Positions 32,269 to 40,889 of a stretch of DNA of 64,000 nucleotides are shown here, one piece after another. Numbering within the stretch: the first letter of the stretch is position 1; the number at the start of each line of letters is the position of its first letter. Source of the stretch: Butyrivibrio proteoclasticus B316 (lineage in GTDB: Bacteria > Bacillota > Clostridia > Lachnospirales > Lachnospiraceae); assembly GCF_000145035.1 (NCBI RefSeq), contig NC_014387.1:2160001-2224000 (forward strand), written 5' to 3'. Position numbers and translations under genes: made by a program. The notes beneath the pieces are model-generated. The model had not been told where the DNA came from, searched no databases, and saw nothing but the letters and a program-made list of their open reading frames with translations.

Positions 32269-33150
32269 TTAGTCGCGAGGGCGCATGTAGAAGTTGCCCA
32301 TGATTTCTTCGGTTCTGATGGAGTTGACGAAGGCGTGCGGGTCAAGCTCCTTGATCATTGGGATGAGCTTTCTGGTGTCGGAGGCACTTACGATGGAGTA
32401 GACAATTTTCTTGTTCTCATGACCAAAGGATCCTTCTCCATCTATGAGTGTTGCACCGTGACTTGACTGAGCGTATATGAGTTTGCAGATTTCGTCTGGT
32501 ACATCAGTTATGATAAAGAGAGTCTTCTGCTGATAGGTTCTGTACAGAACGTGAAGCGCCTGGGTTGAAACGTACTGGAATATCATGGAATAAAGCGCCT
32601 TGTCCCAACCAAATAAAAGTCCTGCTATGGCAAGAAGGATAACGTTGCCTGCAAGGATTATAGGGAAAGCGTCAATACCCTTCCTCTGAGAGAGGAAGAT
32701 AGAAATAAAGTCTGTACCACCGCTTGTTGCATCTACGTCGAGACACATTGTGATGGCAACAGCGTTTACAATACCACCAAATACTGCTATAAGAAGCGGA
32801 TCATGTGTAACTGAATGTACCGGCAGAATATCTACAAATACACCGTTCATGAATACCATGATAAGGGAAAAAAGAGTGAATTTCTTGCCTATGAATCTAA
32901 AACCTATATAGATAGGAATAGCGTTAATAATAAGGTTGATTGGAGTATAGGGAATATTAAGTCCAAAATACTTGGCTGCTACTCGAATAATGATGATCGT
33001 AAGGCCCTGTGCTCCACCCGGATACAGACCTCCCGCATTAATAAACGTAAGGATATTCATCGCCATTATAAAAGCCGCAATTACTACGACGATCAGACGA
33101 ATCAGATCCTTTTTAAGTGTAAATACAATTTTCTTTTGTCTTTCTGACAT
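32269..33150 (-). CDS. YitT-family membrane protein (DUF161/DUF2179)
   Basis: A 293-residue membrane protein with five or six N-terminal helices (FINAGGLYPGGAQGLTIII, DVDATSGGTDFISIFLSQR) and a C-terminal soluble DUF2179 domain (LFIITDVPDEICKLIY, HGATLIDGEGSF, IRTEEIMGNFYM). The family is widespread in Firmicutes with no settled function; a transporter role is suggested by other authors' annotations. GGGTGG 8 nt upstream supports the ATG at 33150 over a GTG 4 codons earlier. Its downstream side has an unusually GC-rich patch with an 8-G run (32261-32268) and a CAGGTC/GACCTG inverted repeat. Confidence 0.9.
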   Translation of the reverse strand: MSERQKKIVFTLKKDLIRLIVVVIAAFIMAMNILTFINAGGLYPGGAQGLTIIIIRVAAKYFGLNIPYTPINLIINAIPIYIGFRFIGKKFTLFSLIMVFMNGVFVDILPVHSVTHDPLLIAVFGGIVNAVAITMCLDVDATSGGTDFISIFLSQRKGIDAFPIILAGNVILLAIAGLLFGWDKALYSMIFQYVSTQALHVLYRTYQQKTLFIITDVPDEICKLIYAQSSHGATLIDGEGSFGHENKKIVYSIVSASDTRKLIPMIKELDPHAFVNSIRTEEIMGNFYMRPRD

Positions 33151-33283
33151 TGAACTATCCACCCATCAATTACTTTGGCTTTTTAAACCAAAGACGATTT
33201 TAGCACATGATAATCGCATATCCTAGGGATTTGAGCAATGTATACAAGTATGTGATAATCCCTGCATCATCACATATATTACG

Positions 33284-34720
33284 TTATTCTTTTTCCCACA
33301 AAAGCGTCAGGTCTTTTTTCCTTTCTGCGTCCATATCAAGTTTAATGCTGGGTTCTCCTATGATGCCTTCCTCTATTGCAGCATAAATCCTGGCTCCCGG
33401 GCACTTTAAAACTTCCTTGGGAATATGTACAATGGCCTGAGCCTGCTGCCCTGTGAGCATAGTCTTAAGATCAATGTTGAGTCTGTAAACCATCATGCCT
33501 TCAGCTTCAGTACCTGCAGAAGCCTTCACTCCTTCTTTTCCCTCAAAAGAAATTCCGCTATCTTCCGGTAGATCCACATAAAGGCAGGGAACGCAGTCGA
33601 AGTAAATAGGGCATACTCCATCATTAGTAAATGTTGCTGTAAGCTCAACAGTATCTCTTCCAATAGATTTCCTGATATTGAGTTCACTTATTCTGTATCT
33701 GTAACCAACGTATTTAAGAATTGAATCTGCTGCCTCCATAAACTCAAGATTTTCACGCTTGGTATATGGAACCATAGGTCCAATAAAGCTCATATGTGAT
33801 TTTTGCAAAAGATCTACTGTCTGATCATAATCGCTTCCAAGCATTGTACTGATAGGAACCGAGCTTGCAAACTCGCCTCCTACAGGAGCTGTATTCCATA
33901 TTTCCGGTACGGCCTTAAGAGCATCTTTTTCTCCGGTTTCATTGTATTCTCCGCCCTCTTCAATCCATTTAAGGAAGGCACTTGTATCATGACTAATACC
34001 TGTCATGTCATTAAAGACACCTGCGCCATCCGGAAGCTCTGCAAAAGGTCTCCTCATAAGAAGCTTGCAATAGTCAAAATTGTCGCTATAGTGCTTGACG
34101 TATCTTGCTCTTACAGCTGTCTGCGGCATCTGAGGAAGGCCTGCCATGTAATAGGTGTGCCACTCTCCCCAATGTCCAAGACTTCCGATTTCTACATAAG
34201 TCAGAAGAGAATCATGTCTGAAATGATCGGCAATTTCCTTAATAACCTTCTCATGCTCAGCGATAAAAACTTCGTTGTTGTAATCAGGGCAATACCCCTT
34301 TCCATACTGCATATCATAAAACTCACCATCACCTGTCTTGTCATAAAGCCACACAGGGATGTCCATATGCTCCTCATCTCCCGGTTTATCGCATACAAAC
34401 CTAAGGACCATGTTCTTACCAAGAGCACGCCATTTATCCAGATTGTGGAATTTATCATACAGATCCCAGTTGTACTCACCTTCTGTAGGTTCAAGGTCAG
34501 CCCAGGTGATCTCACAGTAGATAAGAGATGACTTATCACACAGGCTCTCACTGTTCGTATCAGGAGCATAGCCTATATAAGGATTCATAATAGCCTCTGT
34601 TCCCTCTTTGTACTTGTAAGTTGTACCTGTCAGATTTCTGATATACATTTGATATCCTCTTATTCCTGCACCAATTACCATTGCCAGGATCAGAAAGAAA
34701 ATAAAACCATTCTTTTTCAT
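33284..34720 (-). CDS. DUF4832 family protein, anchored, last gene of the Pel operon
   Basis: A 478-residue protein with a single N-terminal anchor (FIFFLILAMVIGAGI) and an exported body. Residues 40-330 look like a TIM-barrel hydrolase-type fold of the DUF4832 family: NPYIGYAP, YCEITWADLEPTEGEYNW, MVLRFVCDKPGD, YVEIGSLGHWGEWHTYY (Glu in a GHWGEW-like loop) and MLGSDYD. The end is a beta-sandwich. It starts 5 nt after DUF4956, so it is translationally coupled. Proteins of this family often occur with extracellular polysaccharide genes; a hydrolase or binding role on Pel-like polymer outside the membrane is plausible. No activity has been shown that I know of. Confidence 0.82.
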   Translation of the reverse strand: MKKNGFIFFLILAMVIGAGIRGYQMYIRNLTGTTYKYKEGTEAIMNPYIGYAPDTNSESLCDKSSLIYCEITWADLEPTEGEYNWDLYDKFHNLDKWRALGKNMVLRFVCDKPGDEEHMDIPVWLYDKTGDGEFYDMQYGKGYCPDYNNEVFIAEHEKVIKEIADHFRHDSLLTYVEIGSLGHWGEWHTYYMAGLPQMPQTAVRARYVKHYSDNFDYCKLLMRRPFAELPDGAGVFNDMTGISHDTSAFLKWIEEGGEYNETGEKDALKAVPEIWNTAPVGGEFASSVPISTMLGSDYDQTVDLLQKSHMSFIGPMVPYTKRENLEFMEAADSILKYVGYRYRISELNIRKSIGRDTVELTATFTNDGVCPIYFDCVPCLYVDLPEDSGISFEGKEGVKASAGTEAEGMMVYRLNIDLKTMLTGQQAQAIVHIPKEVLKCPGARIYAAIEEGIIGEPSIKLDMDAERKKDLTLLWEKE

Positions 34721-34725
34721 TGACT

Positions 34726-35397
34726 TTACCCGTTGTATTCTCCGTTATATTGAATGAGCGTAATATCTTTAACCTTGGGAATGTCCCTTATCCTCTCTTC
34801 AAAGGCAAGGTTCTTGTCCCTGCAATACACTTCCACAGCCATCTCAGTGGTGTCACCACGCATTGTCCTTGACTTGATAAAGTGCTTATTTTTACCAAAA
34901 GCTCTTATTATCTCATCACCGTTTTCTGTTCCCTCGTAGTGGATCACAGCAACATAAACATGGCCTCTTGAAGGTCTTGCATAAAATATCGCTAACATTA
35001 TTATAACAATAATTGAGGCGACCATGGTCAGAATATACATTCCGGCTCCGGCTGTTATTCCTCCTGTAATAGACCAGAACAGGTAAAAGAGATCCAGCGG
35101 ATCTTTAACTGCTGTTCTGAACCTTACAATTGAAAGGGCGCCCACCATACCAAGCGAGATAACAATGTTAGTGCTGATCGCAAGTGTCACCATACAGGTC
35201 AAAACGCACATCCCTATTAAGGTTACCGCAAAACTCTTGGAATAAACAACCCCTGCATAAAATTTCCTGTACACCAGATATATCAGTATTCCAAGGATCA
35301 ATGCAGTTATAAGGGAAAGCGCTATCCTTCCGATATCAACCTGACTGTAGCTATCCGCATTCAGAACCGAATTCTTGATAAAATCTCTTACGCTCAT
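34726..35397 (-). CDS. DUF4956 membrane protein
   Basis: A 223-residue protein with four membrane helices (about 22-150) and a soluble C-terminal alpha/beta domain. The segment MVGALSIVRFRTAVKDPLDLFYLFWSI is typical of DUF4956. Genes of this family regularly sit beside VTC-domain polyphosphate polymerases and CotH kinases, as here. The protein probably forms part of that membrane complex, perhaps moving or sensing the polyphosphate product. There is no direct evidence for catalytic activity. Confidence 0.88.
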   Translation of the reverse strand: MSVRDFIKNSVLNADSYSQVDIGRIALSLITALILGILIYLVYRKFYAGVVYSKSFAVTLIGMCVLTCMVTLAISTNIVISLGMVGALSIVRFRTAVKDPLDLFYLFWSITGGITAGAGMYILTMVASIIVIIMLAIFYARPSRGHVYVAVIHYEGTENGDEIIRAFGKNKHFIKSRTMRGDTTEMAVEVYCRDKNLAFEERIRDIPKVKDITLIQYNGEYNG

Positions 35398-35437
35398 ACT
35401 CTTCTCCGTTTTCTACTGTCACTTTAACCGTTACAGA

Positions 35438-36169
35438 TTACAAAACATATTTCTCATCGCAGTAGTACTGCTGTTTATGCAAAAAAGCTGTCTTGTCGCA
35501 GCAGATCACATATTTGGATGCTGCTATCATCTCGCTTGCCGAAGGTATCACAATATTTCTGACAAGCTGCGGAAGAAACTCTGTATATTTAACCTCCATG
35601 ATAAGTCTGTCACCCTCTAAAGAAGAGAGTGTTGGAAGAGACTCATCAAAGATATCATAGCCTCCAACTGCAGCTCTTACCTTTTTATCAAAGGTGACCC
35701 TGACTGTTCCCTCCTCCAGCATAAATGGAACTCTCTCATAATCAACGATAACTCTTGGCCTTAGCACATTAGAAACGCACTCTATATAGAATTCTTTTAA
35801 CAGATTACTGTCACTTTCCAGAAGAAAGCTATAGTCCCCATCAAGAATTCTGTAAAACTCATCTTTGGAAATAGCTGCCGACTCCTTATATATGTACTTA
35901 CCCTGTTTTTTCTTTCGTTCTAACCTGATGCTCTTATCCGAGTAGTTGTAAATCCTTATCCGGTATTTTTTTCTGGCATAAATCCCCATTTCTTTTTCTT
36001 CATAGGCACTGCCATAGTAGTCATCAAAGTACAGACTCCTTATCATGTACTCGCCATTTACAGCATGAGGATCAAGCCTGAAATAAGGGAGCATAAGTCG
36101 CCGCAGAGCTTCATATTCGGGATAACTTATTATGTATTTAAGTTCATGACGATATTGTTCCATACTCAT
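35438..36169 (-). CDS. VTC-domain polyphosphate polymerase-like protein
   Basis: A 243-residue protein of the triphosphate-tunnel VTC family. Seen: YRHELKYIIS, IRSLYFDD, ARKKYRIRIYN, SIRLERKKKQGKYIYK, IVDYERVPFM, RLIMEVKYTEFLP and ASKYVIC. These basic strands and the acidic MEVK line the tunnel that in yeast Vtc4 makes inorganic polyphosphate from ATP. No SPX domain or membrane part is fused; DUF4956 encoded next may give the membrane part. The start is uncertain within a few codons: a TTG at 36175, an ATG at 36169, or an ATG at 36163. It lies 16 nt after cotH in the Pel operon. Confidence 0.88.
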   Translation of the reverse strand: MSMEQYRHELKYIISYPEYEALRRLMLPYFRLDPHAVNGEYMIRSLYFDDYYGSAYEEKEMGIYARKKYRIRIYNYSDKSIRLERKKKQGKYIYKESAAISKDEFYRILDGDYSFLLESDSNLLKEFYIECVSNVLRPRVIVDYERVPFMLEEGTVRVTFDKKVRAAVGGYDIFDESLPTLSSLEGDRLIMEVKYTEFLPQLVRNIVIPSASEMIAASKYVICCDKTAFLHKQQYYCDEKYVL

Positions 36170-36185
36170 ATCCAATCTATGAAGG

Positions 36186-38006
36186 TCACTCAGTTACTGT
36201 ATATTCGCTTATGCTTCCATCGAGATTTACATAGAAGCATTTTATCCCATAGTACTTACCATCTTCAGTTTCATAATAGTCAAAAGCATCCTGAGTATAA
36301 CCGCTTTCATTAGTAGCAGTCGCCTTTATGAAATACTCTCCCGCAGGAAGCATAGCCTCTGTAAATGAAGTCCATTCACCCTCATAGGATGTGACTATAT
36401 CCTTGCACTCAAGATCTCTTGCCACGATCACTTTATAAGAAATATCTTCCTGATCAAAGTCGTAGCTGGCATCCCAGAAATAATTCATTCTGACACCTGA
36501 TTTTTCAGGAGTACCTATGTAAAAAGGCATAGGCTTTTCAAAGGACTCCTTGTACTGTCTGTAGTATTCATCCACAAGATCAGGGAGTTTTTCTGCTATT
36601 TCTTTATTCTCCTCTTCAGTAACCAGTACCTGACTAATATCAGGCTCAGTAAAAAGATATGGGTTGACAATACTACTGTATTCTTCAACCATTCCCTGAA
36701 GTTTTTCTCTGCTGAGATAATCCTTAACGTCAAGGATCGCACTGTCCAGAGCATCCCTGAATTCACCTGACTTAAGGCATCTTTGGAATAATACATTTCC
36801 CCAATAGTTACTGATTCCTCTCTCCCAGCTTCCGGCTTCTATACGGCCAAGGATATCATTTTCATCTTTTCTGAAAATAGTATCCAGATCCCACAAATAA
36901 AAATACCAGGTATCTTCATTGAGAGGGCTGTATAGGTAAGAGTTTCTGCTCTGGGTGTCATAATTGCCCGTCAGGATATTAAATGCCAGATAATAGGTCA
37001 GATTCTCCATATCGAAATGTTTATCTATCACTTCCTCAATAGGAATACCATAATCATTGACATCCTCAAGCATAGTGATCAGCTTGGAGTGATCATCGTT
37101 CCCCTTTATCTCAAGGTATTTTTCAAACTCATCCTTGTTATAACGAGGATCAGTAGTTACCCTGATGACATCTTCATATCTGAAGAATTCAAAGAAATTA
37201 ATCTTGTACAGATACCCTGCTCTATCGAGGCCGTGTGTTCTAAGAGCAGTTTTATTGAGCTGTTCAACCTGGGTATATAGGCCATAGTCTTCAAAGCCCT
37301 CATCCTCTCCGTCTGTAAGATCATTGACATAGAGATGTACAAACTGCGTCCTGAGGCTCATCAGCTCATCTATCCCAGAGAGCAGGTCAAAGCCCATCTT
37401 ATTTCTGAATCTAAGGCCGTCTGTCATATGCTTATTAAGGGCTATTGTTGTCTGTCCGTTCCAGGAACCCTTATTGGGCTTGAGTTCTATCTTATAGTTC
37501 TTTTGCGGATTGCGACTCGATGTCTGACCTCTTATCTGTACAATGGCATTTGGAGTGGTCTCTCCATAGCCCAGGTTTCCCTCTGGTATTCCTCTCTCAT
37601 TTCCAACCTGTAAAAGGGCCTCTGCCTTATATCTGTCTATTCCTTCCTCATCATAGTAATATGCTGAATAACTGTTTATCTCCTCCCAGGTGTGATCAGT
37701 TCCCTCTGAGGCGTTTCCTTCCCTTACAGTCAGGTACATGGTGATCACGCTGTTATCATCCTTGTACAGATATGTGTTGTCCCGAAGATGGTTATCAGTA
37801 TGATCATCGTGCAAAACTCCTCCGAAATCGTAATCGGTGTAAGTAGAGTTTTCTGCTTCTTCAAAATTAACAGACTCAATGCTGTCATTTTCAGCTTCTC
37901 TTTGTGGCATTACCATACTCTTGATAGCGGAATAGTTTTGGTCTATGACAATAACAATTCCAAGGCATATGATTGTAGCTATGATCTTAACTGTATCTTT
38001 TCTCAT
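36186..38006 (-). CDS. CotH-family protein kinase-like protein, anchored
   Basis: A 606-residue protein with an N-terminal anchor (IIATIICLGIVIVI) and an exported CotH domain. Motifs: IQIRGQTSSRNPQKNYKIEL (the RG.SS...K.Y lysine region), LRFRNKMGFDLL, LYTQVEQLNKT, AFNILTGNYDTQSRNSYLY and YFYLWDLDTIFR (catalytic DLD). The C-terminal 130 residues look like a fibronectin-like sandwich. In Bacillus CotH is a kinase that phosphorylates spore-coat proteins. Here it starts 3 nt after pelG, so modification of a Pel-associated protein or sugar is inferred. It may act together with the VTC protein that follows. Confidence 0.88.
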   Translation of the reverse strand: MRKDTVKIIATIICLGIVIVIDQNYSAIKSMVMPQREAENDSIESVNFEEAENSTYTDYDFGGVLHDDHTDNHLRDNTYLYKDDNSVITMYLTVREGNASEGTDHTWEEINSYSAYYYDEEGIDRYKAEALLQVGNERGIPEGNLGYGETTPNAIVQIRGQTSSRNPQKNYKIELKPNKGSWNGQTTIALNKHMTDGLRFRNKMGFDLLSGIDELMSLRTQFVHLYVNDLTDGEDEGFEDYGLYTQVEQLNKTALRTHGLDRAGYLYKINFFEFFRYEDVIRVTTDPRYNKDEFEKYLEIKGNDDHSKLITMLEDVNDYGIPIEEVIDKHFDMENLTYYLAFNILTGNYDTQSRNSYLYSPLNEDTWYFYLWDLDTIFRKDENDILGRIEAGSWERGISNYWGNVLFQRCLKSGEFRDALDSAILDVKDYLSREKLQGMVEEYSSIVNPYLFTEPDISQVLVTEEENKEIAEKLPDLVDEYYRQYKESFEKPMPFYIGTPEKSGVRMNYFWDASYDFDQEDISYKVIVARDLECKDIVTSYEGEWTSFTEAMLPAGEYFIKATATNESGYTQDAFDYYETEDGKYYGIKCFYVNLDGSISEYTVTE

Positions 38007-38009
38007 AGG

Positions 38010-39476
38010 TTAGACCTCTTTTTCACCTGCTTGTCCGTTCTTTGCCAATATGAACATATAGAGTTTCGTACCAAGTCCCTTTTTGCGGACAGCCATGATA
38101 GGCTGAGCACTTAATATGTGATAGGGGAGTCTCCTGGTATAAGTCATAAGTCTGTTAATTGCATACACGAGATAAACAATGCTTCCAAAAGCAAATGCAA
38201 ATCCATAGTATTTGGGTTCAAATAATAGAGAAACCAAAGAGAGCGCTGTAGTTGTAACCGCAAATAGTATATTAGCCTTCTTGGCATCCTCATAAGCCGT
38301 AAAGTACATCAGAACAAGCGTGAGCACATTTGCTACTGCATAGGCACCATAGCCTACACACAGTATTCTGAAATATCCTTCCATCAGAGCATCAAAGCCA
38401 AGGGGAAGTCTCTCCAGAATAATAAGCCCAACTCCAAGAATGAGTGTTGTTCCATAGAACTGTCTTCTTGCAGTATATATAAGCTCATGGTCCAGAACTG
38501 TAAGCATCTCTTTTTCCGCCTGTTCAATCTCCAGAATAGATCCATGGCCGTTAAAAAGGTCATAATACTTTCTGTACTTGGGATAAAGATTAACTTCTAC
38601 AGATGCCACAAAATTTATTGTTGTGATCAGTATTGTCAAAAATGCAAACAAGGCAGAAATGTCATGTTCAGGTGCTGCATAGAATAGGCCCCTTATCCTG
38701 TGCCCTATTCCTCCAAACCAGGCTATAACAAGATGTGAAAAAAGTCCTATATTAGTTGTAAGTCCTATTACCATAAGATCTGAGTATTCATCAAACCATG
38801 GCAGAAAATCAAAGTAGTTCTTATGTGAATTAGGAAAAAAGCCATACAAAAGCATCATATCAAGGGCCATCATAACTCCATATCCCAGAACCACGCTAAA
38901 TAGCATAATATTGATGCTTCCGCCAAAAATCCTCCCTCCAAAAGAAGCTGTAAAAACTGCAAGACCTATAGACACCACATAGGATATGAGTATTCCCCTA
39001 TAGTCCTTGATCGCAGATAAATAATTCATCTCTGTCCATACCGTAAGAAGTTCTGCAAACAGCATCAGAGATAGAAAGCCTTGAGTAAAAGTAACCCCTG
39101 AAAAGACAAGGAATACAGACCACAACAGCATTCCGGAGGGAAGAAGGAAAACCAGTATTCCTTCAAGTGAAGGGATAACGTCCTCTCCTTTTTGTTCGTA
39201 CAAAAGGTCCGCTACAAATCTCGTCATTACCATAGAAAAAATGCTGCTGTATATCATCGAAGCAAGAAGGGAATAGGTGATAATGCTGACCAGAAGTTCA
39301 GTATCTGTCTGAGAAAGTCCAAACCGGTCCGCTATTATCTGAATTGACAACAGGAATATAAAGCCAAGTATCATAGGGCCAGCCGTTATCATTCCGGTAT
39401 AGCCATATGCTCTTAGCATAGATAAAACACCTGTGGCTTTAAAAAGCTTTTTTAACTCAAAACCTATTCCAGCCAT
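38010..39476 (-). CDS. pelG: Pel polysaccharide export membrane protein PelG
   Basis: A 488-residue membrane protein with about twelve helices. The opening MAGIGFELKKLF is the PelG signature. PelG belongs to the MOP flippase superfamily and, with PelD, PelE and PelF, forms the inner-membrane synthase and exporter of Pel polysaccharide. The conserved DFLPWFDEYSDLMVIGLTTNIG and FYAAPEHDISALFA segments are present. The gene lies 12 nt after pelF and 3 nt before cotH. Length is the same as in other Gram-positive Pel operons (about 450-490). Confidence 0.95.
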   Translation of the reverse strand: MAGIGFELKKLFKATGVLSMLRAYGYTGMITAGPMILGFIFLLSIQIIADRFGLSQTDTELLVSIITYSLLASMIYSSIFSMVMTRFVADLLYEQKGEDVIPSLEGILVFLLPSGMLLWSVFLVFSGVTFTQGFLSLMLFAELLTVWTEMNYLSAIKDYRGILISYVVSIGLAVFTASFGGRIFGGSINIMLFSVVLGYGVMMALDMMLLYGFFPNSHKNYFDFLPWFDEYSDLMVIGLTTNIGLFSHLVIAWFGGIGHRIRGLFYAAPEHDISALFAFLTILITTINFVASVEVNLYPKYRKYYDLFNGHGSILEIEQAEKEMLTVLDHELIYTARRQFYGTTLILGVGLIILERLPLGFDALMEGYFRILCVGYGAYAVANVLTLVLMYFTAYEDAKKANILFAVTTTALSLVSLLFEPKYYGFAFAFGSIVYLVYAINRLMTYTRRLPYHILSAQPIMAVRKKGLGTKLYMFILAKNGQAGEKEV

Positions 39477-39488
39477 TAATCCTATCCT

Positions 39489-40883
39489 CTAGTACCTGTA
39501 AAGTGATGCATATTTTTTTATCATATCGCCGTGCTTAAAGTATTTTTCTACTCTCTTTTGACCGGCAATGCCCATTTCTTCTCTCTGCTGCCGGCTATTA
39601 CACATTTTGTCCATGGCAAGTGCAAGTGCTTCCCTATGCATTGGAGGAACACAGTAGCCTGCCTGTCCAAACAAATCTCCCTCTTCTCCTTCTATCAGTG
39701 CTCTGCAACAGCCAACATCAGTTGTCACCGCAGGCCTTCTTGCCGCAAAGGACTCAAGTACCGACAGCGGTTGTCCCTCAGAAATACTAGTAAGTATGGT
39801 AAAGTCAATCTTGGTCATATACTCAATTACATTGACCTGACCAACAAACAAAACGTCGCTTAGCCCAAGTGTCTTTACAAGGTCATAGCATTCCTTGGCA
39901 TATTCCTCGTCATCAGTACCTCCAAGAATATGCAGTCTGACATTTTTCCTCATGCTCTTTAACTCATTAAAAGAATATATGAGTGTCTTTACATCCTTGA
40001 TTGGCGCAAGCCTTATGACAGCAGCAATATCAACAATTCCGTCCTCCTCTTTAAGAGGAATATCGCAGAATTTGTCATAGTGTATTCCGTTTGGAATAAC
40101 TTTGCATCTCTCAGGAGGTGCTCCCAGTTCTATCTGGATCTTACTGGCATTTTGAAAGAGACAGGTTATGTTTTCCGCTCTTCCATAGATTGCATCCGAC
40201 AGCATGTAAAAGAACCTTATCCAGTGCCTTTTAAACTCAGGAACAACCCACCTGGCTCTGATTATCTCTTCTTCTCTTTCTCTTGAATAAATACCATGCT
40301 CAGTAAGGATTACTTTTTTTCCGGTCACATAGTTTGCAAGTGCTGCCAGAAGTCCGCCGTATCCGGTACAGACTGTGTGGTAAATATTTGCCTTTGGTAC
40401 CTCGCTCTGGAGGATATGCAGAACAGGGATCAACATTGATCTAATGGTGTAAAAAATATCTGCAAAGGCAATATAGGGATACTTTTCTTTACACAGCTCC
40501 GTCAGCGTATCCAGGAAGTCATCGCTCATAAGGAAACTTGCAGGGTTATATCTTTTGACCTGGAACATTTCAAAAAGAACATTCCAGTCGGGCTTATTAC
40601 AATCTATAAAAGCCTTAAGTGTCTCTTTTTCTACATCTGATAACTTGAATTTATCTTTTTTATTGGGCTTGATCAAAAGAGCATCATCAAGGAAAACTTC
40701 ATGGACCTCTTTGACATTCTCCGGAAGCTCATATTTGAATTTCCCTTTATCAGAGGCCTTGGCTCCTATTACCCACAAGATAAACTCGTGACGCGGCATT
40801 GCCTTTATGTAGTTATGTGTCCAGGAAGATACCCCTCCGAATGTGTAGGGATAGCTTCCCTCCAAAATAAGGCAGATTCTCAT
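39489..40883 (-). CDS. pelF: Pel glycosyltransferase PelF (GT4)
   Basis: A 464-residue cytoplasmic glycosyltransferase. MRICLILEGSYPYTFGGVSSW is the usual PelF start, trimmed here to MRICLILEGSYPYTFGG in sense. GT4 motifs follow: LTEHGIYSREREEEI, VIPNGIHYDKF, VAAVIRL-type nucleotide turn, and the donor-binding EGQPLSVLESFAARRP. PelF joins UDP-N-acetylglucosamine or UDP-N-acetylgalactosamine into the Pel chain. It overlaps neighbours closely (6 nt from the deacetylase gene, 12 nt to pelG), so it is in the middle of the operon. Confidence 0.95.
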   Translation of the reverse strand: MRICLILEGSYPYTFGGVSSWTHNYIKAMPRHEFILWVIGAKASDKGKFKYELPENVKEVHEVFLDDALLIKPNKKDKFKLSDVEKETLKAFIDCNKPDWNVLFEMFQVKRYNPASFLMSDDFLDTLTELCKEKYPYIAFADIFYTIRSMLIPVLHILQSEVPKANIYHTVCTGYGGLLAALANYVTGKKVILTEHGIYSREREEEIIRARWVVPEFKRHWIRFFYMLSDAIYGRAENITCLFQNASKIQIELGAPPERCKVIPNGIHYDKFCDIPLKEEDGIVDIAAVIRLAPIKDVKTLIYSFNELKSMRKNVRLHILGGTDDEEYAKECYDLVKTLGLSDVLFVGQVNVIEYMTKIDFTILTSISEGQPLSVLESFAARRPAVTTDVGCCRALIEGEEGDLFGQAGYCVPPMHREALALAMDKMCNSRQQREEMGIAGQKRVEKYFKHGDMIKKYASLYRY

Positions 40884-40889
40884 GTATAG